NCBI RefSeq assembly: GCF_025486315.1
Contig: NZ_JAOOPY010000015.1
Span: forward strand, 62,001 to 126,000
DNA from: Variovorax sp. N23
Lineage (GTDB): Bacteria > Pseudomonadota > Gammaproteobacteria > Burkholderiales > Burkholderiaceae_C
Length of the DNA stretch: 64,000 nt
Reading direction: 5' to 3'
Program-made: the position numbers and the translations under genes
In this document: positions 36,361-47,959 of the stretch, in pieces
Layout of the letters: each line of letters opens with the position of its first letter
Numbering within the stretch: position 1 is the stretch's first letter
The notes under the pieces: model-generated
Told to the model about the DNA's origin: nothing
Databases searched by the model: none
The model's input: the letters and a program-made list of their open reading frames with translations, nothing else

Positions 36361-39300
36361 CGCGAGGCGCATCGTTGCTGAGGCCGCGCGGCGCGGCCTC
36401 CGTCGCCGCCCGCGCAGCACGCGCCGTGGTGGTGCTCGCGCTGTCCGTTCTGTCGTGGGCGCTGCCTGCGCATGCCGTGCAGCGCAGCATCCTCAATCCG
36501 TCCTTCGAGACACCGACCGTCACAGGCGGGGCCTGCTACGCCTTCGTCAGCCAGTCGCTGGCGGGCGGCTGGCTCACGACCGAGACGGTCACGAGCAGCA
36601 CGGGCCTGTGCACCGTGGCCACTGGTTCTGGCGGCCTCTTCGAATACTGGGCCAACGGTTTCGGCGGCGTGTTCGCGGACAACGGCGCCAACCATATCGA
36701 ACTCAATGCCTTCAACCCGGGGCGGGTCAGCCAGAACCTGTGCCTGGTGACGGGCGATCAGGTGGCCTGGCAGTTCTCGCACCGGGCGCGGGACGCCGGC
36801 CTCGGCGCGGGAAGCCAGGACGTGGCGCTGTTCAGCGTGGACAGCAGCGCCAACAGCGTGCGCACGGCGCGCACCAACACCGTCGGCGGCATCTCCACGC
36901 TGGCCGGCGATTGCCCGGCGAACAGCGGCGGCGTGACCGGCAACAGCTGCACGGTGAGCACGGTGGGCAACTGGGGCCGCTACAGCGGCAGCTTCACCTG
37001 GGCCGGCAGCTCGGGCGCGCACGACATCGGCTTCGCGGCGATCTCGAACTCCACCAACAACCCGGGCGCGGGCAATTTCCTGGACAACATCCAGTTCACG
37101 CTCAAGCCGATGGTCGAGTTCGACAGCGCCTCGGCCAGCAGCTACGTGGTGGCGGAGTCGGCCGGCACGGTGACGCTGAAGCTGCGCGTGGCGGGCATCG
37201 TGCCGGCAGGCGGCGTGCAGGTGCCCTTCACCGTCAGCGGCACGGCCACCAGCGGCTCGGACTACACCGCGCTGGGCACGGCCAGCCTCACGGTGCCGGC
37301 GGGCAACTACGGCGCGGGCACCGTGGTCAATGCCAGCCCGACGCTCACGCTCATCGACGACGCATCGGTGGAGGAGACCGAGACGGTGGTCTTCACCCTC
37401 GGCGCGTCGACACCCTCCAGCCCCTATGTGCTGTCGTCGACCAGCACCTGCGGCGGCGCCGCCGTGGCCGCGACCACCGTGACCATCCTCGACAACGATG
37501 TCGCTGTCACCCTGACCAAGGCCATCGTGGGCGTGCCGGTCGACGGCGGCGTGTTCAACCTCCAGATCACCGGCGGCGCGCCCTCGGGCGGCACCAACCC
37601 GGCGAACGACGTCGGCCACGGTGGCACCACCGGTGCCGTGCGGGTGGCCACCGGCGCCACCGTCACGCTGGCGGAGACGGCCGGCACCGCGACGCTGCTG
37701 TCCAACTACATCCCGGCGCTGGCGTGCACCGACGGCAATGGCGCCGCCGTGACGGTGAGCGGCAGCGGCACCAGCCGCACCGTCGCCACGCCGATCACCG
37801 GCACCACCACGGCCACCGCACCCACGGCCGCCGCGCGCACCCTGAGCTGCACCTACACCAACACCATGCGGCCCAAGGTCACGGTCGAGAAGGTGTCGGT
37901 GGGCAGCACCGGCACCTTCAACTTCTCGCTCGCCGGCGTCACCACCCCCACCGACTCGGTGACGACCGCGGCATCGGGCACGGCCGTGGCGTCGACGCAG
38001 GCCCACGTCGGCACCGTCGGGACGGCCGCGACCCTCACCGAGGTGGCGGCGTCGGCCGCGGGCTACACGACCACCGCACGTTGCGTGGATGGCGGCAGTG
38101 CCGTCACCGGCAACACGACGCCGGTCACGGGCACCGGCACCGCGATCACCATTCCCGCGGCCAACATGAAGGCCGCGGCGGACTACACCTGCACCTTCAC
38201 GAACACCGCCGTCTCGGCGCTCAAGCTGGTCAAGACGGGCAGCACGCCGAGCTTTGCCGTGGGCGTGCCGGCCAGCTACACCCTGACGCTGAACAACACG
38301 GGCGTGTTCCCCACACAGGCCGACACCGTGATCACCGACACCGTCCCGGCCACGCTCACGTTGGGCACGATGCCCGCGGGTTGCAGCGCGGCCGGCCAGG
38401 TCGTCAGCTGCACCGTGCCGACAGGCCTGCCGGCCGCCACGGGCACTGCGTCGTTCGTGATTCCGGTGACGCCGCTGGCCGCGGCCGTGCCGAGCGTGAG
38501 CAATACAGCGACGGCCAACGGCGGCGGCGACCCGGCGTGCGTCGGCAGCGGCAACTGCACCAGCACGCTGGCCACGCCCGTGCGGGCGCAGCCGCGCGTC
38601 ACGGTGCGCAAGACCACCAGCAACGGCACGGGCAGCAACGTCTTCGGCTACACCCTCACCGGCGTCAGCAATCCCGCCGACACGATCACGCTCAGCGGTG
38701 CGACGACCGTGGCGTCGACGGTGGTGCACACCGGCACGGTCGGCGTCGAGGCGACCCTCGCGGAGTCGAGCGTGCCTGCCGGCTGGCCCGCCAACCCGGC
38801 CGCCGTCAGTTGCCTGGACTCGGCCGCCGCCACCAGCGGCAATGTGACGACCAACCTGGCGACGCTGTCGGGCGACACCGCCACGCTACCGGCGAGCGTG
38901 ATGAAGGGCGGTGCGGTCATCACCTGCACCTTCACCAACACGGCGACGCCGATCGTCGCGCTGGGCAAGACGGCGCCGGCCACGGTGGCACCGGGCGGCG
39001 CCATCGCATATGGACTGAGCCTGGCGAACACGGGCGCGGTCGCGACGGGCACAGCGGTGGTGGTGCGCGAGCAGTTGCCGCCGGGGGTGATCGCCACGTC
39101 GGTCACGCTCGGCGCGGGCGTGACCGCGGTCAACTGCGGCACCTTGCCCAGCGCCGCCGGTGCGGCACTCACCTGCACGATGACCATCACGGCGGGCATC
39201 CCGGCCATGACCGGCGTGCGTGGCTTCACGCTGAATGCGACGGCGCCCACCGCGCCGGCGCTGGCGGCTTCGGGCACCGTGCTGACGAACGCCGCCAACA

Positions 39301-42300
39301 CGCGCGTGATCGGTGCCGGCACGCCCGCGACGGCGCCGGGCGCGGCCTGCGCGTTCGACGCGACGGTGAGCTGCGCGAGCGCGAGCACCACGATCGTCGT
39401 CGGCGCCGGCGCCATCGGGCAGTCGGGCGTGCGCACCGTCACCGACAACCAGTTGGCCGACGGCGGCGCGCAGGACGTGCTCGAGGCCCTGGTGCGCGAT
39501 GCGGCGCAGAACCCGGTGGCCGGTGCGACGGTGAGCTTCGCCGCGACCGCCAACGTGGCGTTCGGCGGCGGCGCCGTGGGCGCGGCCGGCAGCTGCACCA
39601 CCGGCGCCGACGGCACCTGCCAGGTCACCGCCACCAGCACCCTGGTCGGCCTCAAGAGCAGCGCCGTCGGCATCGCGGCGGGCACGGTCGGCGGCGCCTT
39701 CACCGCAGGCGGCGGCACCTACCACGCCAGTCCGGCGACCTACAGCTTCGTGCTCGGGCCGCCGAGCGCCGCGATGTCGGGCCTGCGCGTGGTGACCGAC
39801 AACGCGCTGGCCAACGGCGCCGCACAGGACGTGCTGCAGGTGCTCGTCCGCGATGCCGGCGGCAATCCCGTCGGCGCCGGCACGGTCGTGAGCTTCGGCG
39901 CCACGCCGGACGTGGCGTTCAACGGCGGTGCCGTGGGCGCCGCCGGCACCTGCACCACCGCGGCCACCGGTCTCTGCCAGGTGACGGCCACCAGTGCGGT
40001 GGCCGCCGTCTACGGCGCGACGCCGGTCACCGTCGGCGGTGCGGCCCTGGCCGGCACCTTCACCGCGAGCGGCAACAGCTACCTGCCGAGTCCGCAGCCC
40101 TACCGGTTCGGGGCCATGCCCACGGTGACGATCCGCAAGACCTCGCTCAACGCCATCGGAACCTTCGACTTCACCGGCACCAACGGCGTCGGGGCCCTGA
40201 GCATCTCGACCCTGGTGGATGGCTCGCCAGCGGCAGGTGCCACCCGGACGCTGACGGCGCCGAACACCGCCATGACGCTCACCGAGGCGGTGCCCCCGGC
40301 CGGCTTCAGCCTGACCGCGGCCTCGTGCACCGGCATGGGCGCCGGCGGCACCGCCACCCTCAGCGGCCGCGTGCTCAGCCTCAATGCGGCAGCAACGCCG
40401 CCGGGCAGCAACCTGGTCTGCACTTTCACCAACACCGGCTCGACCTCGGTACCGCCGCCGATCCCGCCGACGATCATGTGCACCACCGATGCCGCGGTCT
40501 TCAACACCGGCTACGGTCCCAGCGGCCCGCTCACCTCGGGGCGCGACACGGTGTGGGAGTCCGGCGAAGGCACGGCGACGGGCGGCCCCGCCAGCGTGGC
40601 CACCTGGCAGCGGGCCTACATCGGCAACCAGGCACCGGCCAACTGGATCAATTCGCCCTTCGGGAACGCCAACTGGAACTCGAACTACACGATCGCCGGG
40701 CAAGGTCCCAACAACGTGGACGTGTACCACCGCTTCACCTTCAACCTGGCGCCCTCGGTCACGCCCTCGAGCTTCTCGCTGAAGCTGGACTTCTATTCCG
40801 ACAACTCGGTGGCCGAGGTGTTCGTCAACGGCGTCTTGCAGACCGTCCCCGGCGTGCCGCAGAACCCCGGGAATCCGTACTTCCACGTCGGCTTCGTGGC
40901 CGGTGCCGCGGCCAGCGCCACGCTGGCCAGCAACTGGCACACCGGCACCAACACGGTGGTCGTCCACATCAAGAGCGGTCCCGGTGCCGAGGGTTTCCTC
41001 GCACAGACCACGACCTCGGCCGTGTGCGCGCCGCCGACGGTGACGCTGTCGAAGACCACCACCGGCAGCGCGGGCGGGCCCTTCGGTTTCTCCCTGACGA
41101 ACACCGCCCAGTCCAGCGGCAGCGCCACCACCGCGGCAGCCGGCACGCCGGTGCAGGTCGACGGCGACACGGCCACGGCGGGTCTGCAGGCATTCACCGC
41201 GACGGCCGTCGGCACGGCGGTGACCCTCACGGAGGCGGCCGTGCCGGGGTGGAATCTGGCGAGCGCGAGTTGCACCGACGCCGGGGTGCCGGTCGGCAGC
41301 CTGGGAACGGGTGCCGCCGCGCGGACGTACACGATCCCGGCGGCGAGCGTGCAGTACGGCAAGTCGCTGCAGTGCGTCTTCACGAATTCGGCGTCGGCGA
41401 CCGTCACGACCCGCAAGATTTCCATCGGCAACGTGGGCAGCTTCGGCTTCACCGGCGACAACGGGCTCGCGGCCCAGAGCATCGTGACGGCCACGGCCGG
41501 CACGGCGGCCGCGGCGGGCATCCAGACCCTGGCCGCCCCTGCCACGGTGACGACCCTCACCGAAGATCCGCCGCCGCCGAACTATGCGCTGACGGGGGTG
41601 GCCTGCACCGGCCTGGGCGCCGGCGGGTCCGTCACGCCGGACCTGCCGAACCGCAAGGTCACGCTGGATGCCGCCGCCACCGCCGCAGGCAGCAACATCG
41701 TCTGCACCTTCACCAACACCTACACGCGGCCCTACCCGAAGGTGCAGATCGTCAAGACCACCGTCGGCGGTACCGGCAGCAACGTGTTCGGCTTCGCGCT
41801 GAGCGGCCTGTCGGCGCCAACGGACACGATCACGGTGGTGGGCACCGGCACGGCCAGCGGCAGCACGACGCTGATCGGCACGGCCGGGCTGGAGGCGTCG
41901 ATCAAGGAGACCGTCCCGACGGGCTGGCCGGCCAACCCGGTCAGCGCCAGCTGCGTCGACGCTGCCAGTGCGACGCCCACCGCCGCCTTCGGCACGCTGG
42001 TCGCCAACCAGCTGACCCTCCCGGCGGCGAACATGGTGGCCGGCGCAGACATCACCTGCACCTTCACCAACAGTTTCGGCTTCAGCGTCGGCGGGCGCGT
42101 CTTCAACGACAACGGCGTGGGGGCGGGACAGCGAACGACGGGCGCTTCAACGGCGGCGAGGCGGGCATCGCGGGTGTCACCGTGCGGCTGACGAATTGCG
42201 CGGCGACGGTGCTGGCCACCGCCGTGACCGACGGGGCCGGCAACTACGCGCTCGCCGTGCCGTTCGCGACGGCCGCGGCGGCACCGCTCTGCGTGGAGGA

Positions 42301-43267
42301 GACGAACCCCGCCGCCCCCTCGGCCTGGATCTCGACCGGCGCCTCGGCGGGCGGCACGGCGCTGCCGTCGGGGACGGCCACCACGGTGGCGGGCACCGCC
42401 TACACCTACACCCGCAGCGGCACGCCCGACCGCATCGCCTTCGCCTGGAACGGCAGCGGCCATGCCGGCCTCGACTTCGGCGACGTGCCACCGAACACCT
42501 TCGCCGCCGACGGCGCCAGGACCGGCCTGCCGGGCAGCACCGTGAGTTACCCGCACACCTTCATGGCGCAGACCCGGGGCGTGGTGCGCTTCGGCATCCC
42601 CGACGAGGTCGCCACGCCGACGCTGGCGGGCTGGAGCGGCACGGTCTTCGCGGACCCCGGGTGTACCGGGGCGCTGCAGGCGGGCGCCCAGAAGCTCTAC
42701 CCGCCCTCGATGCCCGTCTATGTCTCGGCGGGCGAGAGCGTGTGCATCGTGATGCAGGAATTCATTCCCGCCACCGCGATGAACGGCTACAGCGACGACG
42801 CCACCGTGCAGGCCCGCTTCGACTTCGCCAGCGCAGCACCGGGGCTGAATGCCACCTACACGGTGCACGACATCACCACCGTCTCCGACAGCGTGCTCGC
42901 GCTGAAGAAGGAGGTGCGCAACGTCACGCAGGGCGGCAGCTTCGGCATCAACAACCAGGCGAAGTCGGGCGAAACCCTGGAATACCGCATCACCTACACG
43001 AACAACGGCGTGTCGCCCATCGGCACCCTGAGCGTGAACGACACCACGCCCAGCTACACCCGCTTCGGCAGTGCGCAGGCCGACAGCACGCCGGCCACGC
43101 TGACCGCCTGCCAGAAAACCACGCCGGCGAACCCGGCGCCGGGGCCGACGGTGGCATGCGCCACGGCGCAGCCCGCAGGCGGCACGGGGGCGCTGAGCTG
43201 GCACTTCACGGGGGTGCTTTCGCCCGGCGCTTCGGGCGCGGTGCTGTTCACCGTGGTGGTGGATTGA
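36357..43267 (+). CDS. Giant multidomain adhesin-like protein (one frameshift)
   Basis: ATG 36357 overlaps the previous gene's TGA (ATGA). If one missing G is restored in the run 42119-42123 the product is about 2303 residues; as given it stops at 42191. Order: signal peptide (1-40, ending AHA), an N-terminal beta-sandwich with paired cysteines (about 41-250), a Calx-beta domain (about 258-385), SpaA/prealbumin-like repeats each ending TCTFTNT or a variant (seven copies), and two Big-1 Ig-like domains (about 1022-1248). A second beta-sandwich follows (about 1375-1555), then more repeats, an SdrD-B-like domain and a final DUF11. No barrel or sorting signal is seen; it may attach to the barrel protein encoded upstream. 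Likely an extracellular adhesin or fibre. Confidence 0.75.
39421..40110 (+). repeat. Two tandem Big-1 (bacterial Ig-like) coding repeats
   Basis: Two copies of about 345 bp lie head to tail inside the giant adhesin gene. Each begins with an R-x-V-T-D-N-x-L-A-(D/N)-G-A-Q-D-V-L block (from about 39433 and 39787) and contains the shared GGAVGAAG-(S/T)-CTT segment. The repeats are diverged at the DNA level, so this is domain duplication rather than a recent tandem duplication. Confidence 0.75.
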
Positions 43268-43340
43268 GGGAGCGTGAACCGGGAAACGTCTGCGCGGCCG
43301 TCGGTCGACGGCGCACGGCGCTTCTCTCCGGCATGCGCCG

Positions 43341-43871
43341 CTAGCCGATGGTGGCGAGCAGCAGGGCCTGCATCATGAATCGGCGGTTGTCGGACTCGGC
43401 GGCGGCATCCGGCACGACGGCATCGGCCGGCGCGAGATCCCGGGCCAGCGCCAGCGCAGGGTGGCTGCCGTCGGCAAGGCCGCGGTAGACCGGCACGCCC
43501 GCATGGGTTGCCAATTCGGCCGCGGTGGCCGGCGCCGTGGTGCCGACGTCGATGGCGTCGTACATGCGCCCCAGCATGCGGGCGATGCGGGCGCACTCGC
43601 CGACCGTCGGCGGTGGCTCGCCGAGGCTGACCCGCGCCACGCGCACCCCGAGGTCGGCCGCGGCGTCGTGCAGCACCGACACGGTGGCGCCGCTCGCCGG
43701 CTGAAGCACGGCCAGGTTCTTGCCCTGAAGCAGCGGCGGCGCCGGATGGCCGGCGACCGAAGCCGCCTTGAGTCGGCTGGCGAGATCGAGCAGCTCTTTC
43801 GCGCCGGCTGCGTTCAGCAAGGTGTCGGACGCGAGGGCGCGCAGGGCGGGAGACGGTGGATGCGAAGTCAC
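43341..43871 (-). CDS. Ornithine-carbamoyltransferase-like N-domain protein, motif lost
   Basis: From GTG 43871 the protein has 176 residues and matches only the carbamoyl-phosphate-binding half of carbamoyltransferases. It has a TLLNAAGAKELLDLASRLKA opening, LLQGKNLAVL, DLGVRVARVSLGE, ARMLGRMYDAIDVG and HAGVPVYRGLADGSHP. Where active enzymes have S-T-R-T-R it has ASGATVS, so carbamoyl phosphate cannot be bound in the usual way. The ornithine-binding C-terminal domain is missing altogether. It is divergent from a Crp/Fnr gene, with a TTGAC-N4-GTCAA box 35 bp before the start. It is probably a regulatory or stress-related remnant fold. The start is uncertain because no Shine-Dalgarno is visible. 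Confidence 0.65.
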   Translation of the reverse strand: MTSHPPSPALRALASDTLLNAAGAKELLDLASRLKAASVAGHPAPPLLQGKNLAVLQPASGATVSVLHDAAADLGVRVARVSLGEPPPTVGECARIARMLGRMYDAIDVGTTAPATAAELATHAGVPVYRGLADGSHPALALARDLAPADAVVPDAAAESDNRRFMMQALLLATIG

Positions 43872-43905
43872 GGCTGCGAGGGTACGGATGCCTGCGGCCG
43901 CCGGG

Positions 43906-43919
43906 TTGACGCCCGTCAA
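43906..43919 (-). promoter_or_regulatory. Crp/Fnr-type box TTGAC-GCCC-GTCAA
   Basis: A perfect five-base-arm palindrome with a four-base spacer, the geometry of Fnr-family sites (TTGAT-N4-ATCAA) with C/G at the fifth position. Its centre (43912.5) lies 41.5 bases before GTG 43871, with TACCCT (43884-43879, minus strand) as a possible -10. The Crp/Fnr gene starts on the other side at 44078. Confidence 0.6.
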
Positions 43920-44077
43920 GGCGGCGTCATCGCGGATGGTGTCGGTGCGGCGCCGGAGGTTTAGGACACGATTCGGACATAAAACTTCAACCACTGTTAC
44001 CGACTCGGCGGCCCCGTTGTCGGTCGTGTTGCATTGTCTTCGTACGCTCCTCCCATCGACCCGCACCGGAGCCCACC

Positions 44078-44809
44078 ATGCACGCAGACACCCCCCGCCG
44101 CACCGCCGCAGACCAACCCGCCCAGCGCATCGCCACGATGCTGCAACTGCTGCAGGACGCGCTGCCGTTGCAGAAGCGCCTGGTGCACGCCGGCGACGTG
44201 GTCTGCCAGGTCGGCCAGCCCTTCCAATGCCTCTATGTCGTCAATGCCGGCTTCTTCAAGATGGTCAACCTGTCGGACGAGGGGCGCGAGCAGGTCGTCG
44301 GCCTGCACTTCCGTGGCGACTGGCTCGGGCTGGACGGCATCGCCACCGGCCGCTACGGCTGCGACGCCGTGGCCATGGACACCGGCGAGGTCTGGGCGAT
44401 CCCGTACGACACGCTGATCGAAGCCAGCATCCGGACGCCGGCACTGCTGGGCGCGCTGCACCAGGCCATGAGCCGCGAACTGGCGCGCGACCATGACTCG
44501 ATGGCGTCGCTGTGCACGCTGCCGGCCGATGCCCGCGTCGCGGGCTTCCTGCGGTACTGGGCCGATGCCGTGTCGCAGCGCGGCCTGCGCGCCGACGAGA
44601 TCACGCTGCGCATGACGCGCGCCGAGATCGGTAACTACCTGGGCATGACCCTCGAGACGGTCAGCCGGGCGCTGTCGCGCATGGCGCGCGGCGACGTGAT
44701 CCGCTTCAAGGAAAAGGGCCGGCGCGACATCCAGATCCCGAAGGTCGAGGCGCTGACCACCTTCATGCAGCAGGCCAGAACACCGTCGGCAGCGCTCGCG
44801 CTGCACTGA
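44078..44809 (+). CDS. Crp/Fnr family transcriptional regulator
   Basis: The 243-residue protein has an N-terminal cyclic-nucleotide-binding-like beta-barrel (about residues 25-135), a long dimer helix (about 138-165) and a winged helix-turn-helix (about 165-230). The recognition helix TLETVSRALSRM carries the E--SR arrangement that in Fnr reads TTGA half sites. The N-terminal cysteine cluster of Fnr (C-x2-C-x5-C) is absent, so a [4Fe-4S] oxygen sensor of that kind is not supported; the cysteines at about 43, 51 and 89 are scattered. CGGAG precedes ATG 44078. TTGAC-N4-GTCAA boxes nearby are plausible targets. Confidence 0.88.
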   Translation: MHADTPRRTAADQPAQRIATMLQLLQDALPLQKRLVHAGDVVCQVGQPFQCLYVVNAGFFKMVNLSDEGREQVVGLHFRGDWLGLDGIATGRYGCDAVAMDTGEVWAIPYDTLIEASIRTPALLGALHQAMSRELARDHDSMASLCTLPADARVAGFLRYWADAVSQRGLRADEITLRMTRAEIGNYLGMTLETVSRALSRMARGDVIRFKEKGRRDIQIPKVEALTTFMQQARTPSAALALH

Positions 44810-44834
44810 AAGTCGGCGGCCGTTGCGCCGTGTT

Positions 44835-45728
44835 TCAGGTGGTGGCGCGGCCGTGGGTGCGGCCCGACTTGCCTGGCTGGTAGAGCGCGCCTTCGGACGC
44901 CTGCGCCGGCCGCTCGCCGGATTGCGGGCCGGCTGGCCGCGCGGCCTTCCTGTCGCCCAGCGGCGGCATCCACGGTGTCTCTGCCGTCCCCACGCACGGC
45001 CCCGCGCAGAGCTTCAGGTCGCCGCCGCCCTCGGTCGCGGCACGCAGGATGGCGTCGGCCACCTCCATCGGATCGAGCATCGGCGTGGGCCGCATCGGCG
45101 CCACCCCGAGGTAGTTGGCGGCGTGCTCCGCGTGGGGCGTGTTCATCGCCGCTGGCTGGATCAGCGTGACGCTCACCGGGCGTTGGTCGACGCCCTCGAT
45201 CTCGACCCGCAGCGTGTCGGTGAAGCTCTTGACCGCCAGCTTCGAGCAGGCGTACATGCCCTGCAGCGGCATCGGCGCTTCGCAGGCCTCGCTGCCCACG
45301 TTGATCAACGCGCCGCCCTGGCGCTTCAGGTAGGGAAGCGCCGCCAGCGAACCGTTCACGACGCCCCAGAAGTTCGTCTCGAAGAGCCGGCGGCTGTCGT
45401 CTTCGGTCACGGTGTCGAGCCGTCCGTAGATGGACACGCCGGCATTGTTGATCCAGGTGTCGATGCGGCCGAAGGCCTGGATGGCCGCCTGCGCGGCGGC
45501 TTCGAGCTGCTCGCGCGATGCGACGTCCGCCGGCACGGCGATCGACAGGCCGCCCGCATCGTCGATGTCGCGGGAGGCCTGGTACAGAACATCGCCGCTG
45601 CGTGCAACGAGCACCACCCGGGCGCCCCATGCGGCCGCCAGCCGGGCGGTGCACAGGCCGATACCGCTGGAGGCACCGGTGATGACGACGACCTGCTGGT
45701 CGAGCGGTAGAAGAGACGAAGCGCTCAT
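44835..45728 (-). CDS. Short-chain dehydrogenase/reductase
   Basis: The 297-residue protein has a classical SDR core: the NAD(P)-binding TGASSGIG (about residues 18-25), NNAGV (about 93-97), GSEACEA at the catalytic Ser region (about 145), and Y-A-C-S-K (about 158-162). The C-terminal 50 residues are a disordered Pro/Ala/Gly-rich tail. An Arg at position 43 (VARSGDV) suggests NADPH preference. The substrate is unknown. The palindrome TTGAC-GTTT-GTCAA sits 16 bp upstream of its ATG, close enough to overlap the promoter. Its stop converges with the Crp/Fnr gene, 25 bp away. Confidence 0.85.
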   Translation of the reverse strand: MSASSLLPLDQQVVVITGASSGIGLCTARLAAAWGARVVLVARSGDVLYQASRDIDDAGGLSIAVPADVASREQLEAAAQAAIQAFGRIDTWINNAGVSIYGRLDTVTEDDSRRLFETNFWGVVNGSLAALPYLKRQGGALINVGSEACEAPMPLQGMYACSKLAVKSFTDTLRVEIEGVDQRPVSVTLIQPAAMNTPHAEHAANYLGVAPMRPTPMLDPMEVADAILRAATEGGGDLKLCAGPCVGTAETPWMPPLGDRKAARPAGPQSGERPAQASEGALYQPGKSGRTHGRATT

Positions 45729-45741
45729 GCAGCAGAGAGGG

Positions 45742-45759
45742 AGTTGACGTTTGTCAACT
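45742..45759 (-). promoter_or_regulatory. Palindrome AGTTGAC-GTTT-GTCAACT before the SDR gene
   Basis: Perfect seven-base arms flank GTTT, with the same TTGAC-N4-GTCAA core as the boxes at 43906 and 54880. The centre is only 22 bases before the SDR start, so binding would more likely repress than activate that promoter. It may serve the nearby Crp/Fnr protein or an unrelated dimeric repressor. Confidence 0.55.
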
Positions 45760-45838
45760 TTTTACCACCCTTCGGTGTCCCTGTTGGGAACAGCGGCGTA
45801 TGCCGGGGAAAAAGCCGCGAACTCGTCCTACGTCGGCT

Positions 45839-47955
<2,117 letters not shown>

Positions 47956-47959
<4 letters not shown>

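Noticed and set aside
36357..43267. Possible CRISPR or non-coding repeat array because of recurring short motifs
   Set aside because: The recurrences encode the TCTFTNT endings and domain starts of protein repeats, are spaced irregularly and vary at third codon positions.
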